Assembly: GCF_003003795.1 (NCBI RefSeq)
Contig: NZ_PVWK01000140.1
Location: forward strand, 124,001 to 188,000
DNA: 64,000 bases
From: Stenomitos frigidus ULC18
Lineage (GTDB): Bacteria > Cyanobacteriota > Cyanobacteriia > Leptolyngbyales > Leptolyngbyaceae
Direction: 5' to 3'
Shown: piece after piece, positions 16,657-26,309 of the stretch
How positions within the stretch are numbered: position 1 is the first letter of the stretch
How the letters are laid out: the number at the start of each line of letters is the position of its first letter
Made by a program: the position numbers and the translations under genes
The notes under the pieces: generated by a model
Told to the model about the DNA's origin: nothing
The model's input: only the letters and a program-made list of their open reading frames with translations
Databases searched by the model: none

Positions 16657-19600
16657 ATGGTCTCCTCGAATATGACCAGCAATCCATCCAACTATTTTGT
16701 CCATACCCTGCTACGGGCACGCGACTGGCAGCATCGCCCTGAGTTCGATCGAGTCTGTGAGTGGTGGCGCACGGGTGGTCAGGGTGTGTGTGGTCTGGTG
16801 GGCATGGGTGGTGCGGGTAAAACGGCGATTGTCGATCGGCTGTTGCAAGTGCTGCCAGGGGTAATGCTGCCAAACCCCAGGCTACCAAAAGACAACACGC
16901 TACCAGCGCCCAACAGCACCGTTGTCTTTTCCTTCTACGACGCGCCCAATGCCGAAGCGTTTTTTGAGGCGCTGTCGATCTGGCTTTCTGGAGCACCCAA
17001 TGGTGCAACGGCAGTGTCCTACAGCCAACTGATCTTTCGGATGCAGAATGCTGTACCGGGGTTAATTGTGCTGGATGGCTTGGAAAAGGTGCAGGAAGAC
17101 GGGACGCGGGGAATTCTCGGACGGATTGATGCCCCAAATCTACGGGACTTTGTCAATCGGGCAGCAAATGGTTACTTTCCTCGCTTGAGCGTGCTGCTTA
17201 CGACTCGCTTTCCTCTGGCAGATCTCCAGGAAGAGCAGCCCCCGTTCTTTCAATCTATCCCCATTGAGGAAATCGACACCTCGATGGGCATCAATTTGCT
17301 GCGTCAGCGGGGAGTACGAGGACGTGACCTTCAGCTAGAGCACATTGTGAAAGAGTGCGGCTGCCATGCCCTCACGGTCGATCTGGCTGGAGGCTACATC
17401 AAAGAATATGGCAAGGGTGATCCAGATACTCCATTGGCGCTGGGCGCTGCCATCGAGCTAGAGCAAGCGGTGGAGCAAGAACAAGACCCCACTAAGCGCG
17501 CTGTCTTAAAACAGGGGTTTCGCTTTGCCCGCGTTGCTCAGCGCTATCAGGCAGCAATGCTGGAGCATGACCCTGCTGCCCTTGCCCTGCTGGAACGGAT
17601 CTGTCTGTTTCGGTTGGGAGTGGATGCAACAACGCTGGCGGCAATCTTTACTGGGGAAGCGGCGGTGCCGGTGTCGGGGGCAGCGCTGGCGGGGTTAAGC
17701 GCTCAACAGCTCCAGCGTAAGCTCGACTGGCTGGTGCAGATGCGGATTATTGAGGAAACCAGAGTGCAGTCTCGCGATCGCACCACGCGCATCCTGTACA
17801 ACATTCACCCTGCCGTGCGCGATGGTTTTGTGCAGGGCATTGGTCGTGATATTGCCGCCCTTAGCCACCAGGCGATCCGCACCGGGCTGGAAGTCTCCCT
17901 GGGAAAGACTCCTGGCGAAAACCCCTCCGACCCCGCCACCCTAGATCTGCTGGAAGAGATTGTGTATCACGCCATCGCCAGCGGGCAGGTACAGGAGGCA
18001 TATAAAATCCATCGGGATAAGATCGGTGGGCACCAGAACCTGGGCTGGCGGCTGGGTGCTTATGAGCGGGGTGAACGGATTTGCCGTGCCTTTGGCGGCG
18101 CACAGTCCCCGGAAACGATTGCTGCGCTGCTGCGAGATCCCCACCGGCTCGCGAAAACGTTCCTCCCCTGCCTCCCCCTGTCCGACGCTGATCGAGCTGT
18201 CTTTATCAACGAATGGGGGCTGTATCTGCAAGCGCTTGGCCGCCTTGATGCCGCTGCCCGCTGCTGCGAAGCTCATATCGACATGCGAATGCGGCAGGAG
18301 AACTGGCAAAACGCCTCGAGGGGAAACCAGAACCTGTCTGGTGTGTGGCTGCTGGCAGGGCGACTGCGGTTGGCACTGGCGAGTGCTGAGGAGGCGTTGC
18401 GCCTGGCAGAGCAAGCTGACAGTAATGAACGTCGCTATCAATCATTTATCCTTCTTAGTCAGTCCCATACTGCGCTGGGGAAACCACGAGAGACGCTCAA
18501 TCACTTTGCAGACTGCCAGCGCCTCTGGGGAACAGCTCCACTGGATAGCAGTTTAGGTAACGCCTACAGTATATTTTTGAGCCTGATGGGTCGTCGGCAG
18601 GAGGCGACCAGGTTTTGTGAAGGCAACAAAAGACGGTGCCGAGACCGATGGGGCGAAGCAGATGAATTTTCCCCCATCGCAGACCTCATTCTTGCTGATT
18701 TGTGGCTCAGCGCTGGAACGGTGCAATCGGCTCGAGATTGCTACCGTCAAGCCTATGACTGGGCGCTGGCGCGAGAGGCGAAGGACGTTTTATGTCGGGC
18801 AGCACTGGTCAAAGCTCGCATTGAGCTGGCAGAAGCCAGGAGTCAGGAGTCAGGAGTGAGGGCAGAACCGTTACAAGCGGCTCAGAATGCCCTTATGGAA
18901 GGGCTAAAGCTTGCGGTTGACTGTGGCTATGGCATCCATCACATTGACCTGCTGCTAGAGCAGACTCACCTGCATCTCTTCCTGGGCAAACCTCAAGCCG
19001 CCCTCGCTGACCTGCACCTTGCCCTTGATGGCGGCATTCCTGCAAACGACCAGATCGGTCAACCCGAACTGCTGGCAGCGCATGACCCAGAGTGCGGCTA
19101 TGCCTGGGGGATTGCCCTCGGTCTGCACCGCCGTGCCGAAGCCCTGCTGCTGCAAGCCGCTCACACACTGGGCACCGATTCCTTTGCTCCCGCTCGGCGC
19201 AAGACATTGCCTGCAACTGTTCAAACCCTGATGACTCAAGCAGAAGCCTGCCTCACCGCTGCCATGATCTGCTGGCACGACCTGCGTGACCCAGAGGTGC
19301 AGGATTCCAATTTTATTCACCCCACCACAGATGAGGCATATAACTATCGCGCTGCTGAAACCTACCGGGTGCTAAACGATTTGCAGGGCGGGTTGCTGAC
19401 CCAATATCCCCTCCCCTCCCGTACAGACACCACTACCCCGGAGCCGCTCTCTCCCTCAGAATTGCTCATGACGAAACGCTTCAATGTTGCCCTGTCTTTT
19501 CCGGGTGAACATCGCCCCTTTGTTGCCGCGATTGCCGATGTGCTAGCCCAAACCCTGACAAAGCCCAGAGTCTTCTACGATCGTTTCTACGAAGCCGAAC

Positions 19601-19896
19601 TCGCACGCCCCAATCTCGACATCTATCTGCAACGCATCTACCCCGACGATGCTGACTTGATTGTGGTATTCCTCTGCGAAGACTACAACAACAAAGAATG
19701 GTGCCATTTGGAAGCCCGCGCCATCCGCGACCTGATCAAGCAGCGGCGGGATGAGGAGATTATGTTTGTCCGTGTAGATAATGGCAAGGTCGATGGAGTG
19801 TTCTCCGTCGATGGCTACGTCAATGCCCACGATCGACCTGCTAGTGAGATTGCCCAGTTAATTTGTGAGAGACTGCAACGGGTTCAGGCTGGGTGA
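16657..19896 (+). CDS. STAND ATPase - TPR - TIR protein (putative defence protein)
   Basis: A 1079-residue protein from ATG 16657 (ATG 16672 is equally possible). Domains in order: a STAND/NB-ARC-like NTPase with P-loop GMGGAGKT from residue 49, a Walker B-like LIVLDGLEK near 137 and a following LTTRFPL sensor-like segment; a helical middle region (about 430-900) with tetratricopeptide-like pairs; and a C-terminal TIR domain from about residue 938, starting FNVALSFPGEHRPF. The TIR has the acidic residue expected in NADase TIRs as WCHLE, with Glu at about 1019. In known TIR-STAND proteins a trigger bound by the repeat region causes ATP-dependent oligomerisation and TIR NAD+ cleavage; that is inference here. 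Three AGGAGTC copies are inserted in frame at 18838-18858. It holds one HIP1 octamer by my count against four in the shorter neighbour ileS. No cofactor gene is adjacent. Confidence 0.87.
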   Translation: MVSSNMTSNPSNYFVHTLLRARDWQHRPEFDRVCEWWRTGGQGVCGLVGMGGAGKTAIVDRLLQVLPGVMLPNPRLPKDNTLPAPNSTVVFSFYDAPNAEAFFEALSIWLSGAPNGATAVSYSQLIFRMQNAVPGLIVLDGLEKVQEDGTRGILGRIDAPNLRDFVNRAANGYFPRLSVLLTTRFPLADLQEEQPPFFQSIPIEEIDTSMGINLLRQRGVRGRDLQLEHIVKECGCHALTVDLAGGYIKEYGKGDPDTPLALGAAIELEQAVEQEQDPTKRAVLKQGFRFARVAQRYQAAMLEHDPAALALLERICLFRLGVDATTLAAIFTGEAAVPVSGAALAGLSAQQLQRKLDWLVQMRIIEETRVQSRDRTTRILYNIHPAVRDGFVQGIGRDIAALSHQAIRTGLEVSLGKTPGENPSDPATLDLLEEIVYHAIASGQVQEAYKIHRDKIGGHQNLGWRLGAYERGERICRAFGGAQSPETIAALLRDPHRLAKTFLPCLPLSDADRAVFINEWGLYLQALGRLDAAARCCEAHIDMRMRQENWQNASRGNQNLSGVWLLAGRLRLALASAEEALRLAEQADSNERRYQSFILLSQSHTALGKPRETLNHFADCQRLWGTAPLDSSLGNAYSIFLSLMGRRQEATRFCEGNKRRCRDRWGEADEFSPIADLILADLWLSAGTVQSARDCYRQAYDWALAREAKDVLCRAALVKARIELAEARSQESGVRAEPLQAAQNALMEGLKLAVDCGYGIHHIDLLLEQTHLHLFLGKPQAALADLHLALDGGIPANDQIGQPELLAAHDPECGYAWGIALGLHRRAEALLLQAAHTLGTDSFAPARRKTLPATVQTLMTQAEACLTAAMICWHDLRDPEVQDSNFIHPTTDEAYNYRAAETYRVLNDLQGGLLTQYPLPSRTDTTTPEPLSPSELLMTKRFNVALSFPGEHRPFVAAIADVLAQTLTKPRVFYDRFYEAELARPNLDIYLQRIYPDDADLIVVFLCEDYNNKEWCHLEARAIRDLIKQRRDEEIMFVRVDNGKVDGVFSVDGYVNAHDRPASEIAQLICERLQRVQAG
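18838..18858. repeat. STRR AGGAGTC x3 inside the STAND-TIR coding region
   Basis: AGGAGTC, AGGAGTC, AGGAGTG in tandem. Twenty-one bases equal seven codons, so the frame stays open (RSQESGVR). It lies between helical repeats, in a place where a short loop insertion would be tolerated. Confidence 0.75.
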
Positions 19897-20038
19897 AAAA
19901 CAACAATGCTGATCACCTACACAGTTGTGGTAAGAGGGCGAAGGGATAAGCAGTAGGCTCTTAAATTAGGACTGGAATAGAAATCAAACGCTTGACAGGC
20001 AAAGCGCTGCTTTCATCCTTTATCCCTTATCCTTCTAC

Positions 20039-22933
20039 TCAAAACTCCCCTTCCAACGCGGGAATGCAGCGTTCGCAGAGTAGCGGATGTTCAGCCGATT
20101 CGCCAACGTGGGTGGAGTAGTTCCAGCAGCGATCGCACTTTTTGCCATCCGCATCAACCACACCGATTTGGAGAGCATTGGCTTGAGCGCTGTATTTCAA
20201 GCCCTCTAAACGTTCCGTCGAGTCTAAGAGTTCGACTTGAGACGTGAGGAACAGGTAGCGTAGCTCATCCACACCGTTGCCGCTCAAGCTATCGGCAGGA
20301 TTGAGTGCTTGCAGGGTTTGCTTGAGTTCTGCATCAGCCGTATACAGCAGCAGCTTGGCTTCCAGGGAAGAGCCGATCGCTTTGTCGGCGCGGGCTTTTT
20401 CCAGCACCTTGTTGACCTCATCGCGGCTTTGGGCGAGGGTTTGCCATTTTGTAGCTAACTCTGGTGCGCGCCACTGATCCTCTAGCGTGACCCATCCCGC
20501 CTGAAAGACAGACTTGTGCGGTGTGGCGTAGGGCAGCGCTTGCCAGATATCTTCTGCCATGTGGGAAAGGACGGGCGCGATCGCTTTTGCCAAGTTTTCG
20601 AGGGCGATCGCCAGAACGGTTTGGCAACTGCGACGACGGGGAGAATCGACCGCGCTGATGTAGAGCCGATCCTTGGCGCTATCCAGATAGAAGTTGGACA
20701 GATCCACGACACAGAAATTTAGTACCGTTTGGAAGAAGCGGAAGAACTGGAAGCTGTCGAAGGCATCCGTGACTTCGCTGAACACTTCGGTGATGCGATG
20801 GAGAAGGTAGCGATCGAGTTCTGGCAGTTGCTCATAAGGAACCGCATTTTTAGCTGGATCAAAATCATGCAGGTTGCCCAGCAAAAACCTTGCTGTGTTG
20901 CGGATCTTACGATAGACATCCGCCATCTGCTTGAGGACGGTTTTGCCCAGGCGCATGTCTGACGAATAATCCACCGAAGACACCCACAGCCGTAGGACAT
21001 CTGCCCCATAGGGTGGTTCTTCCTTCTGGTTTTTGCCGCCCTTGATGATGACCGTTGGATCAACGACATTGCCAAGAGACTTGCTCATCTTGTAGCCCTG
21101 CTCATCCAGCACAAAGCCGTGAGTCAGCACGGTTTTATAAGGCGCACAACCATTCACTGCCACACTGGTCAGCAGACTGGACTGAAACCAGCCGCGATGT
21201 TGGTCAGAGCCTTCTAGATAGATGTCAGCGGGGTACTTCAACTCGGAGCGTTGCTCTGCGACGGCTGCCCAGGAGGAACCGGAGTCGAACCACACGTCCA
21301 TCGTGTCGGTGCCTTTGCGGTAGGTGTGTCCGTTATTGCGGTAAGACTCTGGCAGCAGTGCTTCGACGGGCAGTTCCCACCAGGCATCGGAACCCTTCTC
21401 AGCCACGATCGCCTGTGCAAACGCGATCGTCTCCTGGGTCAGCAATGGCTCTCCTGTCGCTTCGTCGTAGAATACAGGAATGGGAACGCCCCAACTGCGC
21501 TGGCGGGAGATACACCAGTCCGACCGCTCCACCACCATTGACGTGATGCGGTTCTCGCTCTGCGCAGGAATCCAGCGTACGCCAGCGATCACGTCCAGTG
21601 CGCGATCGCGGAAGCCCTCGACAGAGGCAAACCACTGTTCTGTCGCTCGAAAGATGGTCGGCTTTTTGGTGCGCCAGTCGTAAGGATATTTGTGGACGTA
21701 GGGTTCTTCTTTCAGCAGCGATCGTGCCTCTTGAAGTGCCGCAATCACCGCCGTATTGCCGTCGCCCAGCACATTCAAGCCAGCAAACGGCCCCGCTTCG
21801 TCGGTGAAGTTGCCGTCGTCATCGACAGGTGCGAGGATGGGCAAGCCGTAGCGTTGACCAACAATATAGTCATCCTGACCATGACCGGGAGCGGTGTGGA
21901 CTAAACCTGTACCCGCTTCTGTGGTGACGTAATCGCCGCCGATGACGATCTCGCTGCGACGGTCAAAGAGGGGATGCTGGTAGGTCGTATGCTCCAGCGT
22001 TCTGCCCACCATTGTTGCCTGGACAGTCAGCGTGGTGCCCAGGATTTCTGAGAGGCGATCGACCAGATCCTTCGCGACGATCAAATACTTAAAGCGACCA
22101 GGAGCGTTTTCACCCACTTCTACGACCGCGTAGATCAGCTCTGGGTTGACGCTTACGGCTAAGTTGGCAGGGATCGTCCAGGGAGTCGTCGTCCAGATGG
22201 CAACGCCCAGTTCGCCCGTACCCATAAAGGAATCGAGCCCCATCATCAGCGCGGACGATAGCTGCTTGACCTCGAACGCCGCGTAAAGACTGCGCGAGGT
22301 GTGCCCTTCGGGATACTCTAGCTCTGCCTCTGCCAACGCTGTTTTAGAACTGGGGCTCCAATATACAGGCTTCAAGCCCCTGTAGATATAGCCTTTCAGC
22401 ACCATCTGCCCAAACACACCGATTTGCGCCGCTTCGTATTCGGGCTTCAGGGTCAGGTAGGGATGCTCCCAGTCACCCCACACGCCGTACCGTTTAAAGT
22501 CCTGTCGCTGCTGGTCAACGGTTTTGAGCGCAAACTCTTTTGCTTTCTGGCGTAATTTGAGCGGTGTTAACGCTTTACGCTCCTCAGATTTTAGGGTTTG
22601 CAGCACTTTCAGCTCGATCGGCAACCCGTGACAGTCCCAACCCGGCACATAACGTACCTTCCGACCTTGCAGTAATTGGTACTTGTTGATGACATCCTTC
22701 AACACCTTATTGAGCGCGTGCCCCATGTGCAGCGACCCGTTGGCATACGGTGGGCCATCGTGCAGCACAAACAGCTCGCCCGGATTCTCCTGCGATAGCT
22801 GCTGGTAAAGCTGTTCCTCCTCCCAGAATGCCTGTAGTTCCGGTTCCCGTTTGACCGCATTCGCGCGCATGTCAAAGTTCGTCTTGGGTAAATTAACCGT
22901 GTCTTTATAGGAGCCGGGTTCTGTAACAGTCAT
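20039..22933 (-). CDS. ileS: Isoleucyl-tRNA synthetase
   Basis: A 964-residue class I synthetase that charges tRNA-Ile in the cytoplasm. The HIGH motif is HMGH in GPPYANGSLHMGHALNK near residue 63 and the KMSKS motif is in GYKMSKSLGN near residue 620. The editing (CP1) domain lies between them, with TTPWTIPANLAVSVNP and GTGLVHTAPGHGQDDY. The C-terminus carries the zinc-binding cysteines CDRCWNYS and CERC seen in bacterial-type IleRS. Full length, no disruption. It is convergent with the STAND-TIR gene. Confidence 0.97.
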   Translation of the reverse strand: MTVTEPGSYKDTVNLPKTNFDMRANAVKREPELQAFWEEEQLYQQLSQENPGELFVLHDGPPYANGSLHMGHALNKVLKDVINKYQLLQGRKVRYVPGWDCHGLPIELKVLQTLKSEERKALTPLKLRQKAKEFALKTVDQQRQDFKRYGVWGDWEHPYLTLKPEYEAAQIGVFGQMVLKGYIYRGLKPVYWSPSSKTALAEAELEYPEGHTSRSLYAAFEVKQLSSALMMGLDSFMGTGELGVAIWTTTPWTIPANLAVSVNPELIYAVVEVGENAPGRFKYLIVAKDLVDRLSEILGTTLTVQATMVGRTLEHTTYQHPLFDRRSEIVIGGDYVTTEAGTGLVHTAPGHGQDDYIVGQRYGLPILAPVDDDGNFTDEAGPFAGLNVLGDGNTAVIAALQEARSLLKEEPYVHKYPYDWRTKKPTIFRATEQWFASVEGFRDRALDVIAGVRWIPAQSENRITSMVVERSDWCISRQRSWGVPIPVFYDEATGEPLLTQETIAFAQAIVAEKGSDAWWELPVEALLPESYRNNGHTYRKGTDTMDVWFDSGSSWAAVAEQRSELKYPADIYLEGSDQHRGWFQSSLLTSVAVNGCAPYKTVLTHGFVLDEQGYKMSKSLGNVVDPTVIIKGGKNQKEEPPYGADVLRLWVSSVDYSSDMRLGKTVLKQMADVYRKIRNTARFLLGNLHDFDPAKNAVPYEQLPELDRYLLHRITEVFSEVTDAFDSFQFFRFFQTVLNFCVVDLSNFYLDSAKDRLYISAVDSPRRRSCQTVLAIALENLAKAIAPVLSHMAEDIWQALPYATPHKSVFQAGWVTLEDQWRAPELATKWQTLAQSRDEVNKVLEKARADKAIGSSLEAKLLLYTADAELKQTLQALNPADSLSGNGVDELRYLFLTSQVELLDSTERLEGLKYSAQANALQIGVVDADGKKCDRCWNYSTHVGESAEHPLLCERCIPALEGEF

Positions 22934-23433
22934 GGAGGCGTAGGGGTTAAGGAATAGGGTGTGAGTGGTTGTAGTATATGTAGTATAGCAATGCTGCGCT
23001 TAGCGGTGGGTTAGTAGGGTATGGTTTGCCCCCTGCTGAACGGCTGCGATGCATCATGGTTAATCAGCTATCTGAAGCTTTAAGTCTAGCGAATTGCGGT
23101 ACTAGCAATTTGGTGAATGCTTGAGTCAGCGTGCGATCGTCTGTGGCGGCGACCGACTGATGCCCCACGACTGAGGGCGATCGCACACTGCTGCTTGTGG
23201 CACTCCCGCTTTGAAGCGTGATGGCATCAGGAGGAGAAGCGATGGCTGGATGCAAGCCGCAGGCTCCAACGGCATCGTTGCCTGAAGCAACTCGATTTTT
23301 GCGCAAGCCCTGACATTTAATAAATTTCATTTCGCTTGGTGTGAAGTCACAGGTGTTTACCATCACATCTGCTTAGGATTGATCCCAGAAACGTCAGTTT
23401 TCTGAATTAAGCATTGTTTCAAGATGAAGAACT
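22934..23433. other. Gap upstream of ileS, no convincing gene
   Basis: This 500 bp stretch must hold the ileS promoter on the minus strand. Near 22964-22985 there is a small direct repeat GTAGTATATGTAGTATA. A 100-codon minus-strand frame at 23064-23366 has odd composition and no ribosome site. Nothing else recognisable. Confidence 0.4.
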
Positions 23434-23640
23434 ATGACCCAGCTTGAGTTAGCGCAGTGCCTACATTTGGCTAAAACACTTGATTTGATTGTGTCGAGTC
23501 GCATGATTAACGGAGTCTTGTACGTCTACGATGCCGCTGGGCAAAAGAGACCGTGGGACAGCTTTATCTCCGATTACCCAATAGAGCGGCTGAAGGCGAT
23601 GATCGATCGCCTTCAGATGCGCCTCAAAACAGCCAGCTAA
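23434..23640 (+). CDS. Small conserved-looking protein of unknown function
   Basis: A 68-residue frame with ATG at 23434 behind AAGATGAAGAACT. It looks like a small soluble domain: N-terminal helix ([17 protein letters not shown]), two short strands ([14 protein letters not shown]) and a C-terminal amphipathic helix ([16 protein letters not shown]). Composition and codon use are those of a real protein. Its stop codon overlaps the pheS stop from the opposite strand by four bases. No family is recognised. Confidence 0.5.
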   Translation: MTQLELAQCLHLAKTLDLIVSSRMINGVLYVYDAAGQKRPWDSFISDYPIERLKAMIDRLQMRLKTAS

Positions 23641-24638
23641 AACTGTTGTAGAAAGCGCAAGTCGCTGGTATAAAGGCGGCGAATATCATCAATCTGGTGC
23701 AGTACCATTGCCAAGCGTTCGACGCCCATACCAGCCGCAAAACCAGTGTAAACTTCAGGGTCATAACCAACGGCTTTCAAAACATTGGGGTCTACCATAC
23801 CGCAGCCCATAATCTCCAGCCAACGCCCCTTCCACTGCACATCCACCTCGGCGGACGGCTCTGTGAAGGGGAAGAAGCTGGGACGAAAGCGAATTGGGAC
23901 TTCGCCAAATAATTGTTCCAAAAAGACTTTGATCGTACCCTTCAAGTCGGTGAAGGTTAGCCCTTCATCCACTGCCAGGATTTCGACCTGGTGAAACACC
24001 GCAGAATGGGTTGCATCGACCGTATCCCGCCGATAGCAGCGTCCCGGCATGACAATACGCACAGGCGGCTCATTGGTCTCCATATAGCGAATTTGCACAG
24101 AAGATGTGTGTGTTCGCATAATGTTACCGTCTGGCAGGTACAGCGTGTCTTGCATGTCGCGCGCGGGATGGTCGTGCAGGAAGTTCAACGCCTCGAAGTT
24201 GTAGTAGTCCGTCTCCATTTCTGGACCTTCGGCAACGGTGTAACCCAGGCCGACAAAAATATCCGTCACTCGATCCATCATGCCGTTGATCGGATGAATG
24301 CGCCCTTGGGGTCGATACACTCCCGACATGGTGATATCTAGCGTTTCTGCTTCAAGCTGTGCCTGGATTTGAGCCGCTTGTAAGGCAGTGCGACGACGAT
24401 CGAGGTCGCTTTGAATCGCTTCCTTCACCTCATTTGCCAAAGCCCCAATACGGGGACGATCGGCCGCGTCAAGCTTTGCCATCCCGCCCAAAACCTGGGG
24501 GATTGGTCCTTTTTTGCCCAAATACTTCACCCGAAGCTGTTCCAGTTGCTCAAGCGAGTCGGTCGCTGCCAGAGCCTGTTGCGCTTCTTGTCGAATGGAT
24601 TCTAATTGCGCTGCGAGTTCTTGAAGCTGAACAGTCAT
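23637..24638 (-). CDS. pheS: Phenylalanyl-tRNA synthetase alpha subunit
   Basis: A 333-residue class II synthetase subunit that pairs with PheT (not in this window) to charge tRNA-Phe. The N-terminal coiled-coil arm (about residues 1-85) binds tRNA. Motif 2 is around [22 protein letters not shown], with the FHQVE segment after it, and motif 3 is [10 protein letters not shown] near the C-terminus. Normal length. The upstream DNA at 24650-24682 is a GGTTGTT-type short tandem repeat, so the promoter probably lies beyond or within it. Confidence 0.96.
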   Translation of the reverse strand: MTVQLQELAAQLESIRQEAQQALAATDSLEQLEQLRVKYLGKKGPIPQVLGGMAKLDAADRPRIGALANEVKEAIQSDLDRRRTALQAAQIQAQLEAETLDITMSGVYRPQGRIHPINGMMDRVTDIFVGLGYTVAEGPEMETDYYNFEALNFLHDHPARDMQDTLYLPDGNIMRTHTSSVQIRYMETNEPPVRIVMPGRCYRRDTVDATHSAVFHQVEILAVDEGLTFTDLKGTIKVFLEQLFGEVPIRFRPSFFPFTEPSAEVDVQWKGRWLEIMGCGMVDPNVLKAVGYDPEVYTGFAAGMGVERLAMVLHQIDDIRRLYTSDLRFLQQF

Positions 24639-24649
24639 ACTAATGAAGT

Positions 24650-24682
24650 TGTTGGTTGTTGGTTGCTGGTTGTTCGTTGCTG
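24650..24682. repeat. GGTTGTT-type STRR
   Basis: Run of TTGGTTG/GGTTGTT heptamers with single-base variation just upstream of the pheS start. A related run, CAACCAACAACTAAC, stands at 44537-44551. Confidence 0.5.
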
Positions 24683-24882
24683 TTCGAAGCCAGAGGTCGA
24701 TCGCACGACGAACAACTAATTACTTTCCAAGCCCGAAGAGTTGAATAAGATCTGGATCGGGAACGCAAGCTCTGATGCAGCTTATTCCACTGCACCCATC
24801 CTTCAGTTTAGTCGCTGAGTGGAGGCATAAGCGATCGCTCCCAAAAATCCCCACTTTCCATTCCCCATTCCCCGACCAATCA

Positions 24883-25689
24883 ATGAAACTACTCATCAGC
24901 AACGATGACGGCATTTTCGCTCTGGGTATTCGCTCACTCGCGAACCGTCTAGCAAACGCAGGGCATCAGGTGACGGTTGTGTGTCCCGATCGAGAGCGAT
25001 CGGCAACCGGGCACGGGCTCACACTGCATCAGCCGATTCGCGCCGATCGTGTCGAGTCGGTGTTCCATCCCAACGTCAAAGCCTGGGCTTGTTCCGGCAC
25101 ACCCTCAGACTGCGTGAAGCTAGCGCTTTGGGCGTTATTGGACAGCCCTCCCGATTTAGTGCTGTCTGGGATTAATCATGGGTCTAACCTCGGTACAGAT
25201 GTGCTGTACTCTGGCACCGTATCGGCAGCGATGGAGGGAGTGATTGAAGGTATTCCCAGCATTGCCTTTAGCTTGGCTAGCTTTGTGTCATCCGAGTTTC
25301 AGCCTGCTGCTGCGTTTGCCGAATCGTTGGTGGCTCAACTGGCTCAACAACCGCTGCCTGAGCTACTGCTATTGAACGTGAATGTGCCTGCTGTGGAAGC
25401 AGAGGCGATCGCGGGAGTTAAAGTGACTCGCCAGGGCATTCGCCGTTACATTGATGTCTTTGAAAAGCGACTAGACCCACGTGGCAAGACTTACTACTGG
25501 CTGGCTGGTGAACTGTTGGAGGACGTGAATGATGCCCCTGAGTCAACCGAACACGCTCCAACGGATGTCCAGGCCATTCGTCACAATTACATCACGCTGA
25601 CCCCTTTACAGTACAACTTGACTGCCGCCTCTGGGCTGAAAAGCTTGAAGGACTGGAAATTTGATCTCCCCGTTGAGTATGCTAAATAA
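24883..25689 (+). CDS. surE: 5'/3'-nucleotidase SurE
   Basis: A 268-residue metal-dependent phosphatase acting on nucleoside monophosphates. The start at ATG 24883 gives the conserved N-terminus [15 protein letters not shown] with the metal-binding DD pair; a longer frame back to 24775 only adds unrelated sequence. Other family motifs are [22 protein letters not shown] and [11 protein letters not shown]. Length fits the family. It is divergent from pheS; nothing in the short gap marks a shared operon. After the stop comes a 600 bp gap. Confidence 0.95.
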   Translation: MKLLISNDDGIFALGIRSLANRLANAGHQVTVVCPDRERSATGHGLTLHQPIRADRVESVFHPNVKAWACSGTPSDCVKLALWALLDSPPDLVLSGINHGSNLGTDVLYSGTVSAAMEGVIEGIPSIAFSLASFVSSEFQPAAAFAESLVAQLAQQPLPELLLLNVNVPAVEAEAIAGVKVTRQGIRRYIDVFEKRLDPRGKTYYWLAGELLEDVNDAPESTEHAPTDVQAIRHNYITLTPLQYNLTAASGLKSLKDWKFDLPVEYAK

Positions 25690-26309
25690 AGGCTGTGGGT
25701 GAACAGTCAGTGGATAGACGCACTCAACGATAAAGTTTTGATAAACAGGCATCGTCGTTAACATAAACTGATGCAAGCGCTTGCAGTGGCAGAGATATGG
25801 CACTGTTATGACCTTATATGAATGCGGATCTTCATCAAGCCAACATTCCTCAGCAGGCTCCAGCAAGCGGACATTAAGCGGCTTCAGGGTGATGTCTATG
25901 CAGTTGAACGATGGCTTATTGAACAGGGTGCCAAATGACAGGAGTCGTGCAGCAATGGTGCCTGACCTGCGGCTAATCGCGACTAAAGATACCACAGTGG
26001 TAGAAAAAACTTGCAGCCCTGATGTGCATCTATGTTACTGAACGGGTACTTTAACTCAAAGCCCTATAAAGGGTAGGGTTAATCTGCCACCATTGCACTG
26101 TTTCCGATTAGCAAACGTTACAACCTTGACGATGAGATCACGGAGTGGTGCGATCGTGATCACTGACAAAGCGGACATTTTTTATAAAGCTGCCTTGAAG
26201 GGGCAAATTGAGTATCGGTTTTAACGTTACGTTCGCCCAGGTTTGGCTTTCTGGCTGCTGAGAAAGGCGCTTTACCTGGAAACTCGATCGAATCTTGCAA
26301 GAAGTACCC
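25690..26309. other. Gap after surE, mostly unexplained
   Basis: 620 bp with no clear gene. A 38-codon plus-strand frame at 25822-25938 ends DIKRLQGDVYAVERWLIEQGAK, which looks protein-like and may be a gene remnant. Minus-strand and other plus-strand frames across 25606-26041 overlap each other and lack ribosome sites. No palindromes of the families listed elsewhere were seen. Confidence 0.4.

Noticed and set aside
23064-23366. 100-codon minus-strand frame
   Set aside because: Odd Ser/Ala/Val-rich composition, no ribosome site and no family; it could be a decayed gene but nothing shows this.
25606-25995. 129-codon minus-strand frame after surE
   Set aside because: Overlaps the surE 3' end by 84 bases, lacks a ribosome site and resembles no family.
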